From: Faecalicatena_A orotica
GTDB lineage: Bacteria; Bacillota; Clostridia; Lachnospirales; Lachnospiraceae
Strand: one strand, 5' to 3'
Length of the DNA stretch: 64,000 bases
NCBI RefSeq assembly: GCF_040545875.1
Contig: NZ_JBEPMR010000022.1
Part shown: positions 50,194 to 59,413 of the stretch, in pieces
How positions within the stretch are numbered: the first letter of the stretch is position 1
How the letters are laid out: every line of letters starts with the position of its first letter
Notes under the pieces: model-generated
Databases searched by the model: none
Seen by the model: the letters and a program-made list of their open reading frames with translations, nothing else
Told to the model about the DNA's origin: nothing
Position numbers and translations under genes: made by a program

Positions 50194-50568
50194 ATGATTA
50201 CCATTGATTATCAGAGCAGGATCCCCATCTACGAACAGATTGTAGAGCGGTTTGAGATGCTCATTTTAAAGGGTGTTCTCGAACCGGATGACCAGATGCC
50301 TTCTGTCCGCTCACTTGCCCTGCAGCTTTCGATTAACCCCAATACAATCCAGAAAGCCTATACACAGCTGGAACAGCAGGGATATATCTACCCGGTTAAG
50401 GGGCGAGGAAATTTTGTCTCGGGTTCCGGTAAGCTGGCTGAAGAGAAGAAGCAGGCATTTTTTCAGGATCTGGACGCTCTGCTTGCTTATGGAAGGGAAA
50501 TCGGCATCACCCAGAACGAATGCAGGAATTATATAGACCAGTATTATTCAGAAGGAGGGGAGTCATGA
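50194..50568 (+). CDS. GntR-family regulator, YtrA subfamily
   Basis: 124 residues: winged helix (PIYEQIVERFEMLILKGVLE, then SVRSLALQLSINPNTIQKAY and GYIYPVKGRGNFV) and a short C-terminal helix pair without an FCD or UTRA domain, as in YtrA regulators that repress adjacent ABC transporter genes. AGGAGG precedes the ATG; overlaps the ABC gene by 4 bases. Confidence 0.94.
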   Translation: MITIDYQSRIPIYEQIVERFEMLILKGVLEPDDQMPSVRSLALQLSINPNTIQKAYTQLEQQGYIYPVKGRGNFVSGSGKLAEEKKQAFFQDLDALLAYGREIGITQNECRNYIDQYYSEGGES

Positions 50569-51467
50569 TCGAATTAAAGAATCTTGATAAGACGTTTCAG
50601 AATGTCCATGCAATCGACCATATGAATGCTTCCATTAAGGAAGGAATGATCTTCGGACTCGTCGGGAGCAACGGTGCCGGCAAGAGCACGCTGCTGCGTC
50701 TGATCGCCGGAGTACTGATGCCGGATAAGGGACAGGTTCTGGCAGACGGGATACCCGTATCGGAAAACCCTGCTGCAAAAGAAAAGATTTGTTTTTTATC
50801 AGATACCCCTTACTTTTTTCCAAATGCATCGGCAGCCTTTATGCGTGATTATTATGCTCTGGCATATCCAAGGTTCGATTGTAAACTTTTTAATACACTC
50901 GCCAATAAGCTCAATATTGATTTCAGCAGAAAGCTGAATACCTTTTCAAAAGGAATGAAGAAACAGGTATCCATCCTGCTTGGTATCTGCACTGGGGCAG
51001 ATTATCTGCTCTGTGACGAGACCTTTGACGGGCTTGACCCGGTTATGAGGCAGGCCGTAAAGAGCCTGTTTGCATCCGAACTTATGAAGCGGGATTTCAC
51101 TCCGGTCATCGCCTCCCATAATCTCCGCGAGCTGGAGGATATCTGTGACAGCATCGGACTCATCCACAACGGAAAGCTTCTTCTGACCGAAGAGCTGGAC
51201 CATTTAAAATATCATGTACATAAAATTCAGTGTGTACTTCCGAACGAAGCCCTGGAACAGCAGCTTATAAAGGAACTCACAGTTCTGCAGTACGAAAAGA
51301 CAGGTTCCCTTCTTCTGCTTACTGCAAGGGGAACGAAGGAATCGCTCCTGCAATGTGTAAACCGGAAGAATCCGGTATTTGCAGAAGTACTGCCACTGAC
51401 ACTTGAAGAAATCTTTATCAGTGAAACGGAGGTAGCCGGCTATGACATCAAAAATATCATACTTTAA
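50565..51467 (+). CDS. ABC transporter ATP-binding protein
   Basis: 301 residues. Walker A GSNGAGKST, signature FSKGMKKQVS (first residue F, not L), Walker B LLCDETFDGLDP, and a switch His in IASHNLRELED. The YtrB-like class often exports peptides or lipids. ATG at 50565 overlaps the GntR stop (ATGA); an upstream frame from 50520 has no homology. Works with the permease encoded next. Confidence 0.94.
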   Translation: MIELKNLDKTFQNVHAIDHMNASIKEGMIFGLVGSNGAGKSTLLRLIAGVLMPDKGQVLADGIPVSENPAAKEKICFLSDTPYFFPNASAAFMRDYYALAYPRFDCKLFNTLANKLNIDFSRKLNTFSKGMKKQVSILLGICTGADYLLCDETFDGLDPVMRQAVKSLFASELMKRDFTPVIASHNLRELEDICDSIGLIHNGKLLLTEELDHLKYHVHKIQCVLPNEALEQQLIKELTVLQYEKTGSLLLLTARGTKESLLQCVNRKNPVFAEVLPLTLEEIFISETEVAGYDIKNIIL

Positions 51468-53526
51468 ATTCATTGAAGCGGACATCAGGAACCGGGGCTG
51501 GCTCGCCGCACTTACCGCTGTCTTTACCTTCCTGCTGATGCCTGTTTATACGATGATCACTCTTGACACGATGAAACACCAGAGCTCCGGAGACGGACAG
51601 AGCCTGAAATGGATCTCCGAACTGTTTCCCCAGATGCTCAATGGGACCGGGCGCAGACCTCTTTCCATATTTATTCTTGTAATTGCCGTACTTTGTGCAG
51701 TAAGCGGTTTTGCTTATCTGCATTCCAGAGAAAAACAGGACTTCTATCATGGGATGCCGTTAAGCCGGATGCAGTGGTTCACGATCTCTTATGCCGGGGG
51801 ACTGCTTATCTTTCTCGTGCCATACCTCCTGTTTGGTCTCTGCACCATACTGCTTGGTTATGCGAATGGGCTGATGACCGGAAACATCCCACTTCTCTGT
51901 GTAAGCGCACTTCTGGGGGGTATTCTGGGATTTCTCATCTGCTATCACGTTAGTATCCTGGCCATGTTCCTGACAGGACGGATCGTCACAGGCGTTCTGG
52001 CATCACTGGTCCTTTTAGTTTACGGCACCGTTATACTTTCATTGTTCGATGGATTGTCCGATCAGTTTTTCGCAACATGGTATAATGGAATGCCTACAGG
52101 TTTTATAGACAAACTGCAGTCTTATTCGTCCCCTGCATTGCTGTATACGAAGGTATTGAGGGTCTCCACAGCGTCACCCTCATCCCCCGTCCTGATCATC
52201 TGTTCGGTCATAACTGCCGTCCTGTTTCTCGGCGCCGCACTTTTCGTATACCGGCATTACCCTGCCGAGGCTGCTGAGAATGCCCTTGCATTCCGGTCTT
52301 CTGCACCGGTGATTAAGGTTTTGATAACGATTCCCACCTCGCTGTTTCTGGGCATGTTCATCATTTCCCTGAAATTTTATGGCAGTGTAAGGTGGCTCAT
52401 AATTACCAGTATACTGGCCGCTGTCCTTTTGTGTATGCTCATCGAATTTATTTATCACAGAGATCTCGCGAAACTTCTTTCTGGGAAGGCCTCTTCGGGA
52501 ATCTCTGTCGGCGCAGTCATCGTCATTCTCTGTATTCTGCAGTTCGATTTGTTTGGCTATGACTCTTACCTGCCGCCGGAGCGCAGACTTGACAATATGT
52601 CTGTTTATGCAGACTTGTTTTCGGGCTATTTTACTTACCCCGAAAACATCTACTCTCTCTCCTACGACCAGCTTACTGCCAAAAACGCCGCCTTTACCGA
52701 TTATGCGCCGCTTTACCAGCTGGCGAAAGACGGTATCCAGAATGTACAGGACAAGATTACGCCCAAGACAGTGGATTATGAATCTTCCTCCTACAATTAT
52801 TTAAGTATCTCTGTAAGGTATGGTATGAAAAACGGAAGAGATATTTACCGGAGATATGCCGTCGACCGCACCGGACTGTTGAATACATTATCAAAGCTGT
52901 GTGAAAATAAGGATTACCGGAGAGAACTGTTTCCTGTCTTCCATCTCGATAAAGATGATGTGTTAAAGGTTTCCGTGCAGGACCTCTATTACCAGCCCAT
53001 GTCCCTCCCGCTCAGCCGTGAACAGCAGAATGAGCTTCTCGAGGCATATGAAAAAGACGTTCTGGCAGCAGATATTGCCGATCTGCAATATGAATCCCCC
53101 TTGGGCGAACTGGTTCTGGAGATTTCAAACACATACCCGGAACAGGACATCTATGCGGGTGAAAAAACCGCACAGCTCGGACAGTTCTATATTTATAAAT
53201 CATATACAGGCACATTAAAACTGCTGCATGATTATGGAATTACCCTTCGGGAGAAAATAGCCCCGGAAGATGTAACTTCTATCACATACTACCCGAATAT
53301 CGACGGTCAGGATGATCTGGATGCAAAAGCTTATATCAAAGATTACACATCCGGCGCAGGAATCACCATCACAGACCCCGCTAAAATCGGACAGATACTG
53401 AAAAAAATAGACTACGACGAATGTTCCGGAATCCTCGGCAGCAGACAGACTGCCGCCGGATCTGTAGAAATCATATTAGCAGGCCAGGCTTATCCTAATG
53501 TATACATCATTCCTGAGGCACGGTAA
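51442..53526 (+). CDS. ABC transporter permease with large extracytoplasmic domain
   Basis: 694 residues. About ten hydrophobic segments in residues 15-365, including long helices near 60-80, 100-145, 180-205 and 245-270; after about residue 390 a soluble region of some 300 residues (SYNYLSISVRYGMKNGRDIY, SYTGTLKLLHDYGITLREKI) sits outside the membrane. It begins 26 bases inside the ATPase gene with GGAGG ahead, showing tight coupling. The transported molecule is not known. Confidence 0.88.
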   Translation: MTSKISYFKFIEADIRNRGWLAALTAVFTFLLMPVYTMITLDTMKHQSSGDGQSLKWISELFPQMLNGTGRRPLSIFILVIAVLCAVSGFAYLHSREKQDFYHGMPLSRMQWFTISYAGGLLIFLVPYLLFGLCTILLGYANGLMTGNIPLLCVSALLGGILGFLICYHVSILAMFLTGRIVTGVLASLVLLVYGTVILSLFDGLSDQFFATWYNGMPTGFIDKLQSYSSPALLYTKVLRVSTASPSSPVLIICSVITAVLFLGAALFVYRHYPAEAAENALAFRSSAPVIKVLITIPTSLFLGMFIISLKFYGSVRWLIITSILAAVLLCMLIEFIYHRDLAKLLSGKASSGISVGAVIVILCILQFDLFGYDSYLPPERRLDNMSVYADLFSGYFTYPENIYSLSYDQLTAKNAAFTDYAPLYQLAKDGIQNVQDKITPKTVDYESSSYNYLSISVRYGMKNGRDIYRRYAVDRTGLLNTLSKLCENKDYRRELFPVFHLDKDDVLKVSVQDLYYQPMSLPLSREQQNELLEAYEKDVLAADIADLQYESPLGELVLEISNTYPEQDIYAGEKTAQLGQFYIYKSYTGTLKLLHDYGITLREKIAPEDVTSITYYPNIDGQDDLDAKAYIKDYTSGAGITITDPAKIGQILKKIDYDECSGILGSRQTAAGSVEIILAGQAYPNVYIIPEAR

Positions 53527-53582
53527 CAAAGTTGATATAAATATTAGATTACCTATTACTTTCGATATATAAAGAAATGTGT

Positions 53583-53693
53583 TATAGTAGTTTCATAAAA
53601 GAGCACCGCCCAAAAGGTGGAACCTCAAGTATTGTTTACATCCTAATCAAGGATGCGCCTACTCTGTTGGTCGGACAGGGTAGGCATTTTTTA
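53583..53693 (+). ncRNA. putative small RNA with own promoter and terminator
   Basis: A -10 box TATAGT (53583-53588) with a poor -35 (TTTCGA, 53560-53565) precedes about 100 bases holding three hairpins: CACC..GGTG (about 53604-53619), CATCC-taatcaa-GGATG (53639-53655) and a terminator GCCTACtCTGT..ACAGgGTAGGC followed by TTTTTT (about 53657-53692). No open frame. It lies 57 bases after the permease stop and faces the SpoIIE-phosphatase gene. Could also be the 3' UTR of the ABC operon. Not matched to a known family. Confidence 0.5.
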
Positions 53694-53718
53694 AGAAATT
53701 TTTTCTTATAAAGTCTGT

Positions 53719-54894
53719 TTAATAATACTTTACCGTGACTCTCTTTCCCATTTTTTCAGCCGCATGGATCAGTTGTTCAACCAGGTTCATCCGCACACTC
53801 AGGTCGAATCCAAGTTCCTGGTCCTGATGTGCCTCATTAACCGCCGTACCTACAAACAGATTCAGCTCGGTACACTCTTCTATAATCAGTTTTGCCAGCT
53901 TCGATGCACCGTTGTTAGCATCCAGCTCGTCAAAGAATTCAACATCAAACTCATCATTGATATATCGTTTCAAAAGCTTTAACGTCTTTCCGAGGGTCAG
54001 CACGCCTTCAGTTACCAGATCCAGTCCGGCGATGGACGCCATCGGGGGAACGGACGGATCGCTGCGGTCTATTTTGGTAACAATCTCTTTGTGGAGCACA
54101 CGGGCTGCGATATTGGCACTGGTTCCGCCGGATACAACTTTTTTCCCTTCCATATGTATGAACTCATGCATCAGCTTTTCATCTTCATCCTTGCTCTTCG
54201 GCGGCCCTGTAAAGATATTCACCACTCTCCGCTCGATGACTCTTGCTACGGCTACCGTGGTGTCGTCGCCCGGTTTCTGTACATACAGGTCGTCACATGC
54301 CTGACTCAAAAGAGCTGCGAGTCTGGAAGCCGACAGCGTCTTCTTCGTACACTGCAGTGTATACTCGGCCATGCTCTCCCACGTCCAGCCTTGTAGATTC
54401 AATATTTCCCCGGCCCCCGCATAAATCACGCCGTCGCTCATCAGTACAAAGCAGTCATTCTGCCTGACCTGAAACCGGTACTCGTGAATTTTCTTTCCTT
54501 CTATAACCCGCTCTTCATACGGGTATTTTACGATCTTCTGATCCCGCACAAAGACGCAGTCCGGGTTGTCAAATTCCACCAGATAGGCCTCCCCATTATG
54601 GAAAATCTGCAGGATACTGAAGGTTGCATATGCCACCTTCCTGACCTGACAGATCGGAAGGGTCTTCGCTATCGTCTCCACGCAGGATTCAATCCCGGCA
54701 CCTTCAAACAGCATCGTCCCTAAAATCTTGGAGGTCAGTGTCGCCAGAATGTTCGCTTTCACACCGCTTCCCATCCCGTCCGCAAGAATCACAATGTCGG
54801 AATCTTCGGTCTTTAATATCTCCACCTTATCACCGCATAATTCTTCGTGGTGCTTGTTCAGGCTCTTCCAAGCCACATCAATACTAACGCTCAT
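53719..54894 (-). CDS. SpoIIE-type PP2C serine phosphatase linked to the sensory hydrogenase
   Basis: 391 residues. PP2C/SpoIIE metal motifs: IVILADGMGSGVKANILATL, VLMSDGVIYAGAGEI and GDDTTVAVARV. Beyond about residue 225 is an additional domain (VSGGTSANIAARVLHKEIVT) of unclear role. Starts two codons around the sensory hydrogenase stop (GGGGAGG six bases ahead of ATG at 54894), so translation is coupled. The pairing suggests it dephosphorylates a target when the sensor is triggered. Confidence 0.9.
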   Translation of the reverse strand: MSVSIDVAWKSLNKHHEELCGDKVEILKTEDSDIVILADGMGSGVKANILATLTSKILGTMLFEGAGIESCVETIAKTLPICQVRKVAYATFSILQIFHNGEAYLVEFDNPDCVFVRDQKIVKYPYEERVIEGKKIHEYRFQVRQNDCFVLMSDGVIYAGAGEILNLQGWTWESMAEYTLQCTKKTLSASRLAALLSQACDDLYVQKPGDDTTVAVARVIERRVVNIFTGPPKSKDEDEKLMHEFIHMEGKKVVSGGTSANIAARVLHKEIVTKIDRSDPSVPPMASIAGLDLVTEGVLTLGKTLKLLKRYINDEFDVEFFDELDANNGASKLAKLIIEECTELNLFVGTAVNEAHQDQELGFDLSVRMNLVEQLIHAAEKMGKRVTVKYY

Positions 54895-54895
54895 A

Positions 54896-56608
54896 CTATT
54901 CCTCCCCTTCATTGAGGATAGAATCCCGAAGCTTTGTCAGGGTTACCTTCGTCTCAGCTGTCGTCTCTCCGAGCAGGCCCGCAATCTCCTGTGCAACCAT
55001 CATCTGCTTTTCTATGACCTTCTGGGCCATCTCCACTGTTTCTACCTTCAGGTTGTAATGCTGTTCTTTAATCTTTTCTTCCCTCGTAATATCCTGGAAA
55101 GTAACAAGGACTGAATCCAGATTTTCGATATATACAATCGTCTCCTCCGCAGTCATCCTGCCATGTTCCAGCTGGATTTTCTTATGGATCACAGGCTCTT
55201 TGGTCCGCAGGGTTTCCTCGATATCGTCAGCCACGATAAACTCAAAAATATATCGCTGCACGGCCTCATCCCTGCCCACACCAAGCAGGTCCTGTGCCTT
55301 TTTATTGCATTCACGGATTCTTAAGGTGCTGTCTATGATGAAGATCATATTCGGTGTAACGTCCATCACGACGTTAGACATGGACTCGGCCTGTGTTAGT
55401 GCATATGGCATGCACATGGACAGTTCCGCCTTGTTCTGGCAGACCGCAATCGCTTTATCGCGGCAGGTCGGGTACCCGCACGCGCCACAATTGAGTTCAT
55501 CCTCCACGGAATATTTCCCCGTGGATTTCAGCACCTCCCGGATTTCTTCCTCTGTAGGTACAGGGTCCTTAAGCCTGTTATCCTCAAATTGTTTGTACAG
55601 TTCCTCTGTACTCATGTCCGGAAGATTCCGCGCCGCTTTGTGGGATACCTCGTTTTCAATCTTTATCTTTGCCTTTACATAGGAGGTGTTCCATCTGGCG
55701 GATGCCGGCCCTTTTGCACAGCCTCCCTCACAGACATTTGCCTCGATAAAGCAGTGGTCCAGCTCGCCTCTCTGAAGGCATTCCAGCATTTCCATGCAGT
55801 TTGACAGGCCGTCCACGTAAACCTTGTGGTATGTATCTGCCTCTTCCTCCGCTACGACAGACTGTATCACACCGCCGCTGATCGGATACAGGCGGTTGAC
55901 CTTCGGGTCCGGATTCCCCATCGGCCGGTCTTCACAGTCATGGATATTGATTCCGGCCTCTTCCAGCCAGATAGCAAGCTCTTCAAATGTCAGGATGGCA
56001 TCAATCGCACCAAATACCCTCTCATCCCCGATTGCCTCCTGTTTCTTGGCAATGCACGGCCCCAGAAATACTACCTTCACATCGTCCCCATATACCTTTT
56101 TAATATAACGCCCGTGCGCCACCATCGGAGAAACGACCGGTGCCAGCAGGTCCACACAGTCCGGATAATACTTTTCAACCAGATCATTGACGCTTGGACA
56201 GCAAGTCGTGATGATATTCGGCATCTTCTTTTCGCGAATGATCTTCTTGTACTCATCCGTAACCATCGCCGCCCCCTCGGCAGTCTCACGAACCTCGGCA
56301 AAACCGAGTCTTTGCAGCGCATCCACCACCTGGCCGGGACGGTCAAACTCCAGTACGCCGAGATAAGACGGGGCAATCGAGATGATGGTCTTAAACCCCT
56401 GTCTTAAGTATCCTTTCACCCGGTCCATGTCACTGGCAAACGTCTTCGCATTCTGCGGGCAGATCTCCATGCAGCGGCCACAGTTAATACAGTGGTCCTT
56501 CAAAATATGTGCCTGCTCATTCTGTACCGAAATCGCCTTTACCATGCAATAGCGCACACACTTATAACAGTGTCGGCATTTTGCATCCTTAAAATCAATG
56601 ACTCTCAT
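54896..56608 (-). CDS. sensory [FeFe]-hydrogenase with PAS domain (HydS-like)
   Basis: 570 residues. Two N-terminal [4Fe-4S] (C11, C14, C17, C21; C40, C43, C46, C50), an H-cluster domain with L1 TTCCPSV (C135, C136), L2 GPCIAKK (C185), L3 VCEGGCAKG (C293, C297), a four-Cys CGACGYPTC...C module (C374, C377, C382, C390) and a PAS domain (about 405-520). Lacks the [2Fe-2S] domain of catalytic trimeric enzymes. Group C/sensory hydrogenases have this layout and usually sit with kinases or phosphatases; here a SpoIIE phosphatase follows. Confidence 0.92.
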   Translation of the reverse strand: MRVIDFKDAKCRHCYKCVRYCMVKAISVQNEQAHILKDHCINCGRCMEICPQNAKTFASDMDRVKGYLRQGFKTIISIAPSYLGVLEFDRPGQVVDALQRLGFAEVRETAEGAAMVTDEYKKIIREKKMPNIITTCCPSVNDLVEKYYPDCVDLLAPVVSPMVAHGRYIKKVYGDDVKVVFLGPCIAKKQEAIGDERVFGAIDAILTFEELAIWLEEAGINIHDCEDRPMGNPDPKVNRLYPISGGVIQSVVAEEEADTYHKVYVDGLSNCMEMLECLQRGELDHCFIEANVCEGGCAKGPASARWNTSYVKAKIKIENEVSHKAARNLPDMSTEELYKQFEDNRLKDPVPTEEEIREVLKSTGKYSVEDELNCGACGYPTCRDKAIAVCQNKAELSMCMPYALTQAESMSNVVMDVTPNMIFIIDSTLRIRECNKKAQDLLGVGRDEAVQRYIFEFIVADDIEETLRTKEPVIHKKIQLEHGRMTAEETIVYIENLDSVLVTFQDITREEKIKEQHYNLKVETVEMAQKVIEKQMMVAQEIAGLLGETTAETKVTLTKLRDSILNEGEE

Positions 56609-56701
56609 GACTTTCTCTTCCTCCTGCTTTACAAGATTTTCTGGACTTTCAATTCCTATTTATTGTTACAAATTACCGGCAGAACCGCTGTTGCAGACAT
56701 C

Positions 56702-57805
56702 TTAATCCGGGACAGGGCAGATTGCATTAACAAGCCTGTACACATCAGAAGACTCATCCACCGACGTAAAAGACGACGCATTAACCTCTGCTTTGAATAT
56801 TGTTTCTTCACCAAAAGCCGGGGCAGCCGCATACTTTTCAAGAATCCCGACAAATGCCGCACTTGCCGAATCTATATCATAATAGGTGCCGTTCTGGAAC
56901 TCATTCCACGCAGCTGTCAGACTATTGTTCGGAGTTATAACAACTTCAACTGTAAAGTCCATGATCCCGTTCTGCTTCGGTATTCCGACGGAATAGCTGC
57001 ACTGTTTTACAATATTTTTCACGGCTGCGCTGCACCGCTCACGATATGGCTGTGAGAGATCATCCGGGGGATCAAATGCGCCGCCCGACTCATACCACGC
57101 CTGTGCCTCTTCCTGTGTCTTTCCTGAATGTTTCATAAACTGGGTGAATTCCCCTTTTAATGAGGCATCCAGATATGCCTGAAAAAAGTCCCGTAAATCC
57201 AGTACACTGCATACATCCTCATATGGTTTCATATAACCGTCCACGGCTCTGGACAAGGCCTTCTTTATCTCCTCTTCTGACACATTGTAGGAGCCATCCT
57301 TCTCTACTACAGTGAAATCCAATACCCTGCCGTCCAGGTTGATGATATGATCCTTCAGGGCTTTCTTATCCTCCTCAAGAAGTGCGGACACGGATTGTGT
57401 AAGGTCTGTGTCTGACATTGCCTCCACATAAGCTGCATTTACTTCTTCCAGAGAGGCCTCAAGGTCAATTGGCTCATAGGATACCCTGGCCGTGTAGCTG
57501 CCATCCTTTTCATCAATCGAGGTAACCTGAAACTCCACTTCTGAATAAGCTTCGGCAAGGAAATCCAGATAAGGGGATTTTAATTCCTCCGGAAAGGTGA
57601 GGGTAAAATCACACATATCCTCCGTCTCTTTTATCCCTTTCTCCAGAAGCTCTGAGAAATCCACGGGTTCCCGTTTCAGAGAATCCAGCACAGCCTTTTT
57701 CACCCCTTCTTCCGGGTCCCTTTTCGGTGCAGTGCTGCAACCAGATAAAAAGGCTCCCGTAACCATAACTACTGCAAGAAATCCGCTTATTAATTTTTTC
57801 TTCAT
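56702..57805 (-). CDS. lipoprotein of unknown function
   Basis: 367 residues. Signal peptide with lipobox LSGC (Cys23), then an acidic, mainly helical/beta extracellular domain with two similar blocks, each with KDGSYTARV/KDGSYNVSEEEI and 'YLDASLKGEFTQFM'. No known family recognised. Faces outward from the membrane. Promoter TTGATG-17-TATAAT at 57860-57888, and GGGGGAG six bases before ATG. No functional neighbour. Confidence 0.8.
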   Translation of the reverse strand: MKKKLISGFLAVVMVTGAFLSGCSTAPKRDPEEGVKKAVLDSLKREPVDFSELLEKGIKETEDMCDFTLTFPEELKSPYLDFLAEAYSEVEFQVTSIDEKDGSYTARVSYEPIDLEASLEEVNAAYVEAMSDTDLTQSVSALLEEDKKALKDHIINLDGRVLDFTVVEKDGSYNVSEEEIKKALSRAVDGYMKPYEDVCSVLDLRDFFQAYLDASLKGEFTQFMKHSGKTQEEAQAWYESGGAFDPPDDLSQPYRERCSAAVKNIVKQCSYSVGIPKQNGIMDFTVEVVITPNNSLTAAWNEFQNGTYYDIDSASAAFVGILEKYAAAPAFGEETIFKAEVNASSFTSVDESSDVYRLVNAICPVPD

Positions 57806-57859
57806 CTTGAAACTCCCCCTGTTGTATTGTCCTATTCCAACCTTTTTCTGCTGTTAATA

Positions 57860-57888
57860 ATTATAACTTATTTTATTGGTTTCATCAA
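57860..57888 (-). promoter_or_regulatory. lipoprotein gene promoter
   Basis: Minus-strand TTGATG (57883-57888), 17-base spacer, TATAAT (57860-57865). Confidence 0.7.
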
Positions 57889-58023
57889 CGAAAAGCGGGC
57901 TCGTTTCTAACCTGATTCCTGGTACTTAGTTATTATTCACATCCAGCAGGGTGCACGGCATGGTCTGGGCATTAACGGTATTTATGCACAAAATTACTGC
58001 TGCATTTTTGGGGAATACGTGAA

Positions 58024-58052
58024 TAGACTATTAGACTATAGTCTAGTACAAT
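58024..58052 (+). promoter_or_regulatory. amidohydrolase promoter with 14-bp palindrome in the spacer
   Basis: TAGACT (58024-58029), 17-base spacer, TACAAT (58047-58052). The spacer holds the perfect palindrome TAGACTATAGTCTA (58032-58045), a likely operator. Confidence 0.55.
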
Positions 58053-58096
58053 AAGCTCAATATGCATCCATAGCAGATATGGGGAAAGGACAGAAT

Positions 58097-59314
58097 ATGA
58101 TTATTAGTGCAAAGACAATCATTACAGGGGATGGCTCAACAGTCTTAAGGGACAGCGCTGTCAGAATCAATGAAAAGGGGCTTATTGAAAAGGTAGGAAG
58201 CAGGGAAGAGGTTGCCGCCGCCTATCCGCAGGAAACATTCAATGATTATGGGGATGCAACAATTATTCCGGGCATGTGCGATATGCACTGCCACCTTGGA
58301 TATTGGTACAGCCAGCCCGACAGCTTTAATTACAATGACCAGATGATTATGATGTATGCACTTCAGCATGCACAGGCGGCTTTTACAAAAGGTATCACAA
58401 GCGTAAGAGACTGCTATTCACCGCATGGTGTCTGCAGGACGTTGAAAATGTCTGAAGAGAAAGGTTTTATTACAATTCCGAGAATCACGCACGTAGATGC
58501 GGGCATGTGTATGACAGGCGGGCACTGCTGGGATGAAGTGATTCAGGTCGACGGACCCTGGGCGATTCGTGCTGAGATCCGAAAGCAGGTCAGAGACGGG
58601 GCCGAATGGGTTAAGGTACTGACCAGCCACCGTTCCCACATCCCGGAATATACACAGGAGGAACTGGATGCCGCCGCAGATGAGTGCCACAGAAGAGGTA
58701 TCAAATGTGTCGTTCACGCCGGAACACATCCTTCCATACAAATGTGTATCGATGCCGGATTCGATACGATCGAGCACGGCACATTTCTGACTGTCGAGCA
58801 GGCACAGCAGATGAAGGAAAAAGGAATCTCCTGGACACCTACAATCTTCGCATATACATATCTTTATGAAGTATGTAAAAAAAATATAGAAGAAGGAAAT
58901 GCAGACGTATTCAGTGACCCGGTTGCTGCGAAAGAACAGAGGGATTATGCTTTCTACGAGCCTGCCTATGAATCTTACCGCGATAATTTTAAAAAGCTTT
59001 ATGATACCGGCGTAACAGTCTGCACGGGAAGTGATATGGTCATGTACGGTGCCCCGGTCCTTCCTGTACAGCAGGAACTGACCTACATGGTGAAATACGG
59101 CATCACACCGGTACAGGCTATCCAGACTGCAACAGCAAACCCGGCAAAGGTTCTGGGCAGGGAAGATGAACTTGGAATGATTAAAGAAGGACTTCTTGCT
59201 GATATTACAGTGGTTGACGGAGATTTGAGCGCTGACATTAATTGCGTATTTCAAACAAATACTGTATTCCTCGGTGGGAAAAAGGTTTATGAGCAGGGAA
59301 CAAGATACGTTTAA
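58097..59314 (+). CDS. metal-dependent amidohydrolase (imidazolonepropionase-like)
   Basis: 405 residues of the amidohydrolase superfamily. Metal ligands are visible: HxH in DMHCHLGYW, the lysine in GAEWVKVLTSH, His in VHAGTHPS and IEHGTF, and Asp in CTGSDMVMYG. Close to the prolidase/imidazolonepropionase-like group whose members cleave cyclic amides or dipeptides; substrate unknown. ATG at 58097 is chosen (AAAGGA ahead). Single gene between divergent and convergent neighbours. Confidence 0.88.
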   Translation: MIISAKTIITGDGSTVLRDSAVRINEKGLIEKVGSREEVAAAYPQETFNDYGDATIIPGMCDMHCHLGYWYSQPDSFNYNDQMIMMYALQHAQAAFTKGITSVRDCYSPHGVCRTLKMSEEKGFITIPRITHVDAGMCMTGGHCWDEVIQVDGPWAIRAEIRKQVRDGAEWVKVLTSHRSHIPEYTQEELDAAADECHRRGIKCVVHAGTHPSIQMCIDAGFDTIEHGTFLTVEQAQQMKEKGISWTPTIFAYTYLYEVCKKNIEEGNADVFSDPVAAKEQRDYAFYEPAYESYRDNFKKLYDTGVTVCTGSDMVMYGAPVLPVQQELTYMVKYGITPVQAIQTATANPAKVLGREDELGMIKEGLLADITVVDGDLSADINCVFQTNTVFLGGKKVYEQGTRYV

Positions 59315-59361
59315 AAAAGCTAACAGGATTGGTCTTTACATATAGTCAAATTCACGGGAAT

Positions 59362-59406
59362 AAAGCAGCCGGAACTTGTTGAAAAGGTTCCGGCTGCTTT
59401 ATTTAT
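59362..59406. terminator. bidirectional terminator, amidohydrolase / hydrogenase operon 2
   Basis: AAAGCAGCCGGAAC and GTTCCGGCTGCTTT, 14-bp stem, T-rich on both sides (TTTATTTAT plus strand; TTTATTCCC minus strand). Confidence 0.88.
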
Positions 59407-59413
59407 GGTTTTT

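Noticed and set aside
58418..59254. 278-codon minus-strand frame opposite the amidohydrolase
   Set aside because: Shadow frame without ribosome site; the sense gene has clear metal motifs.
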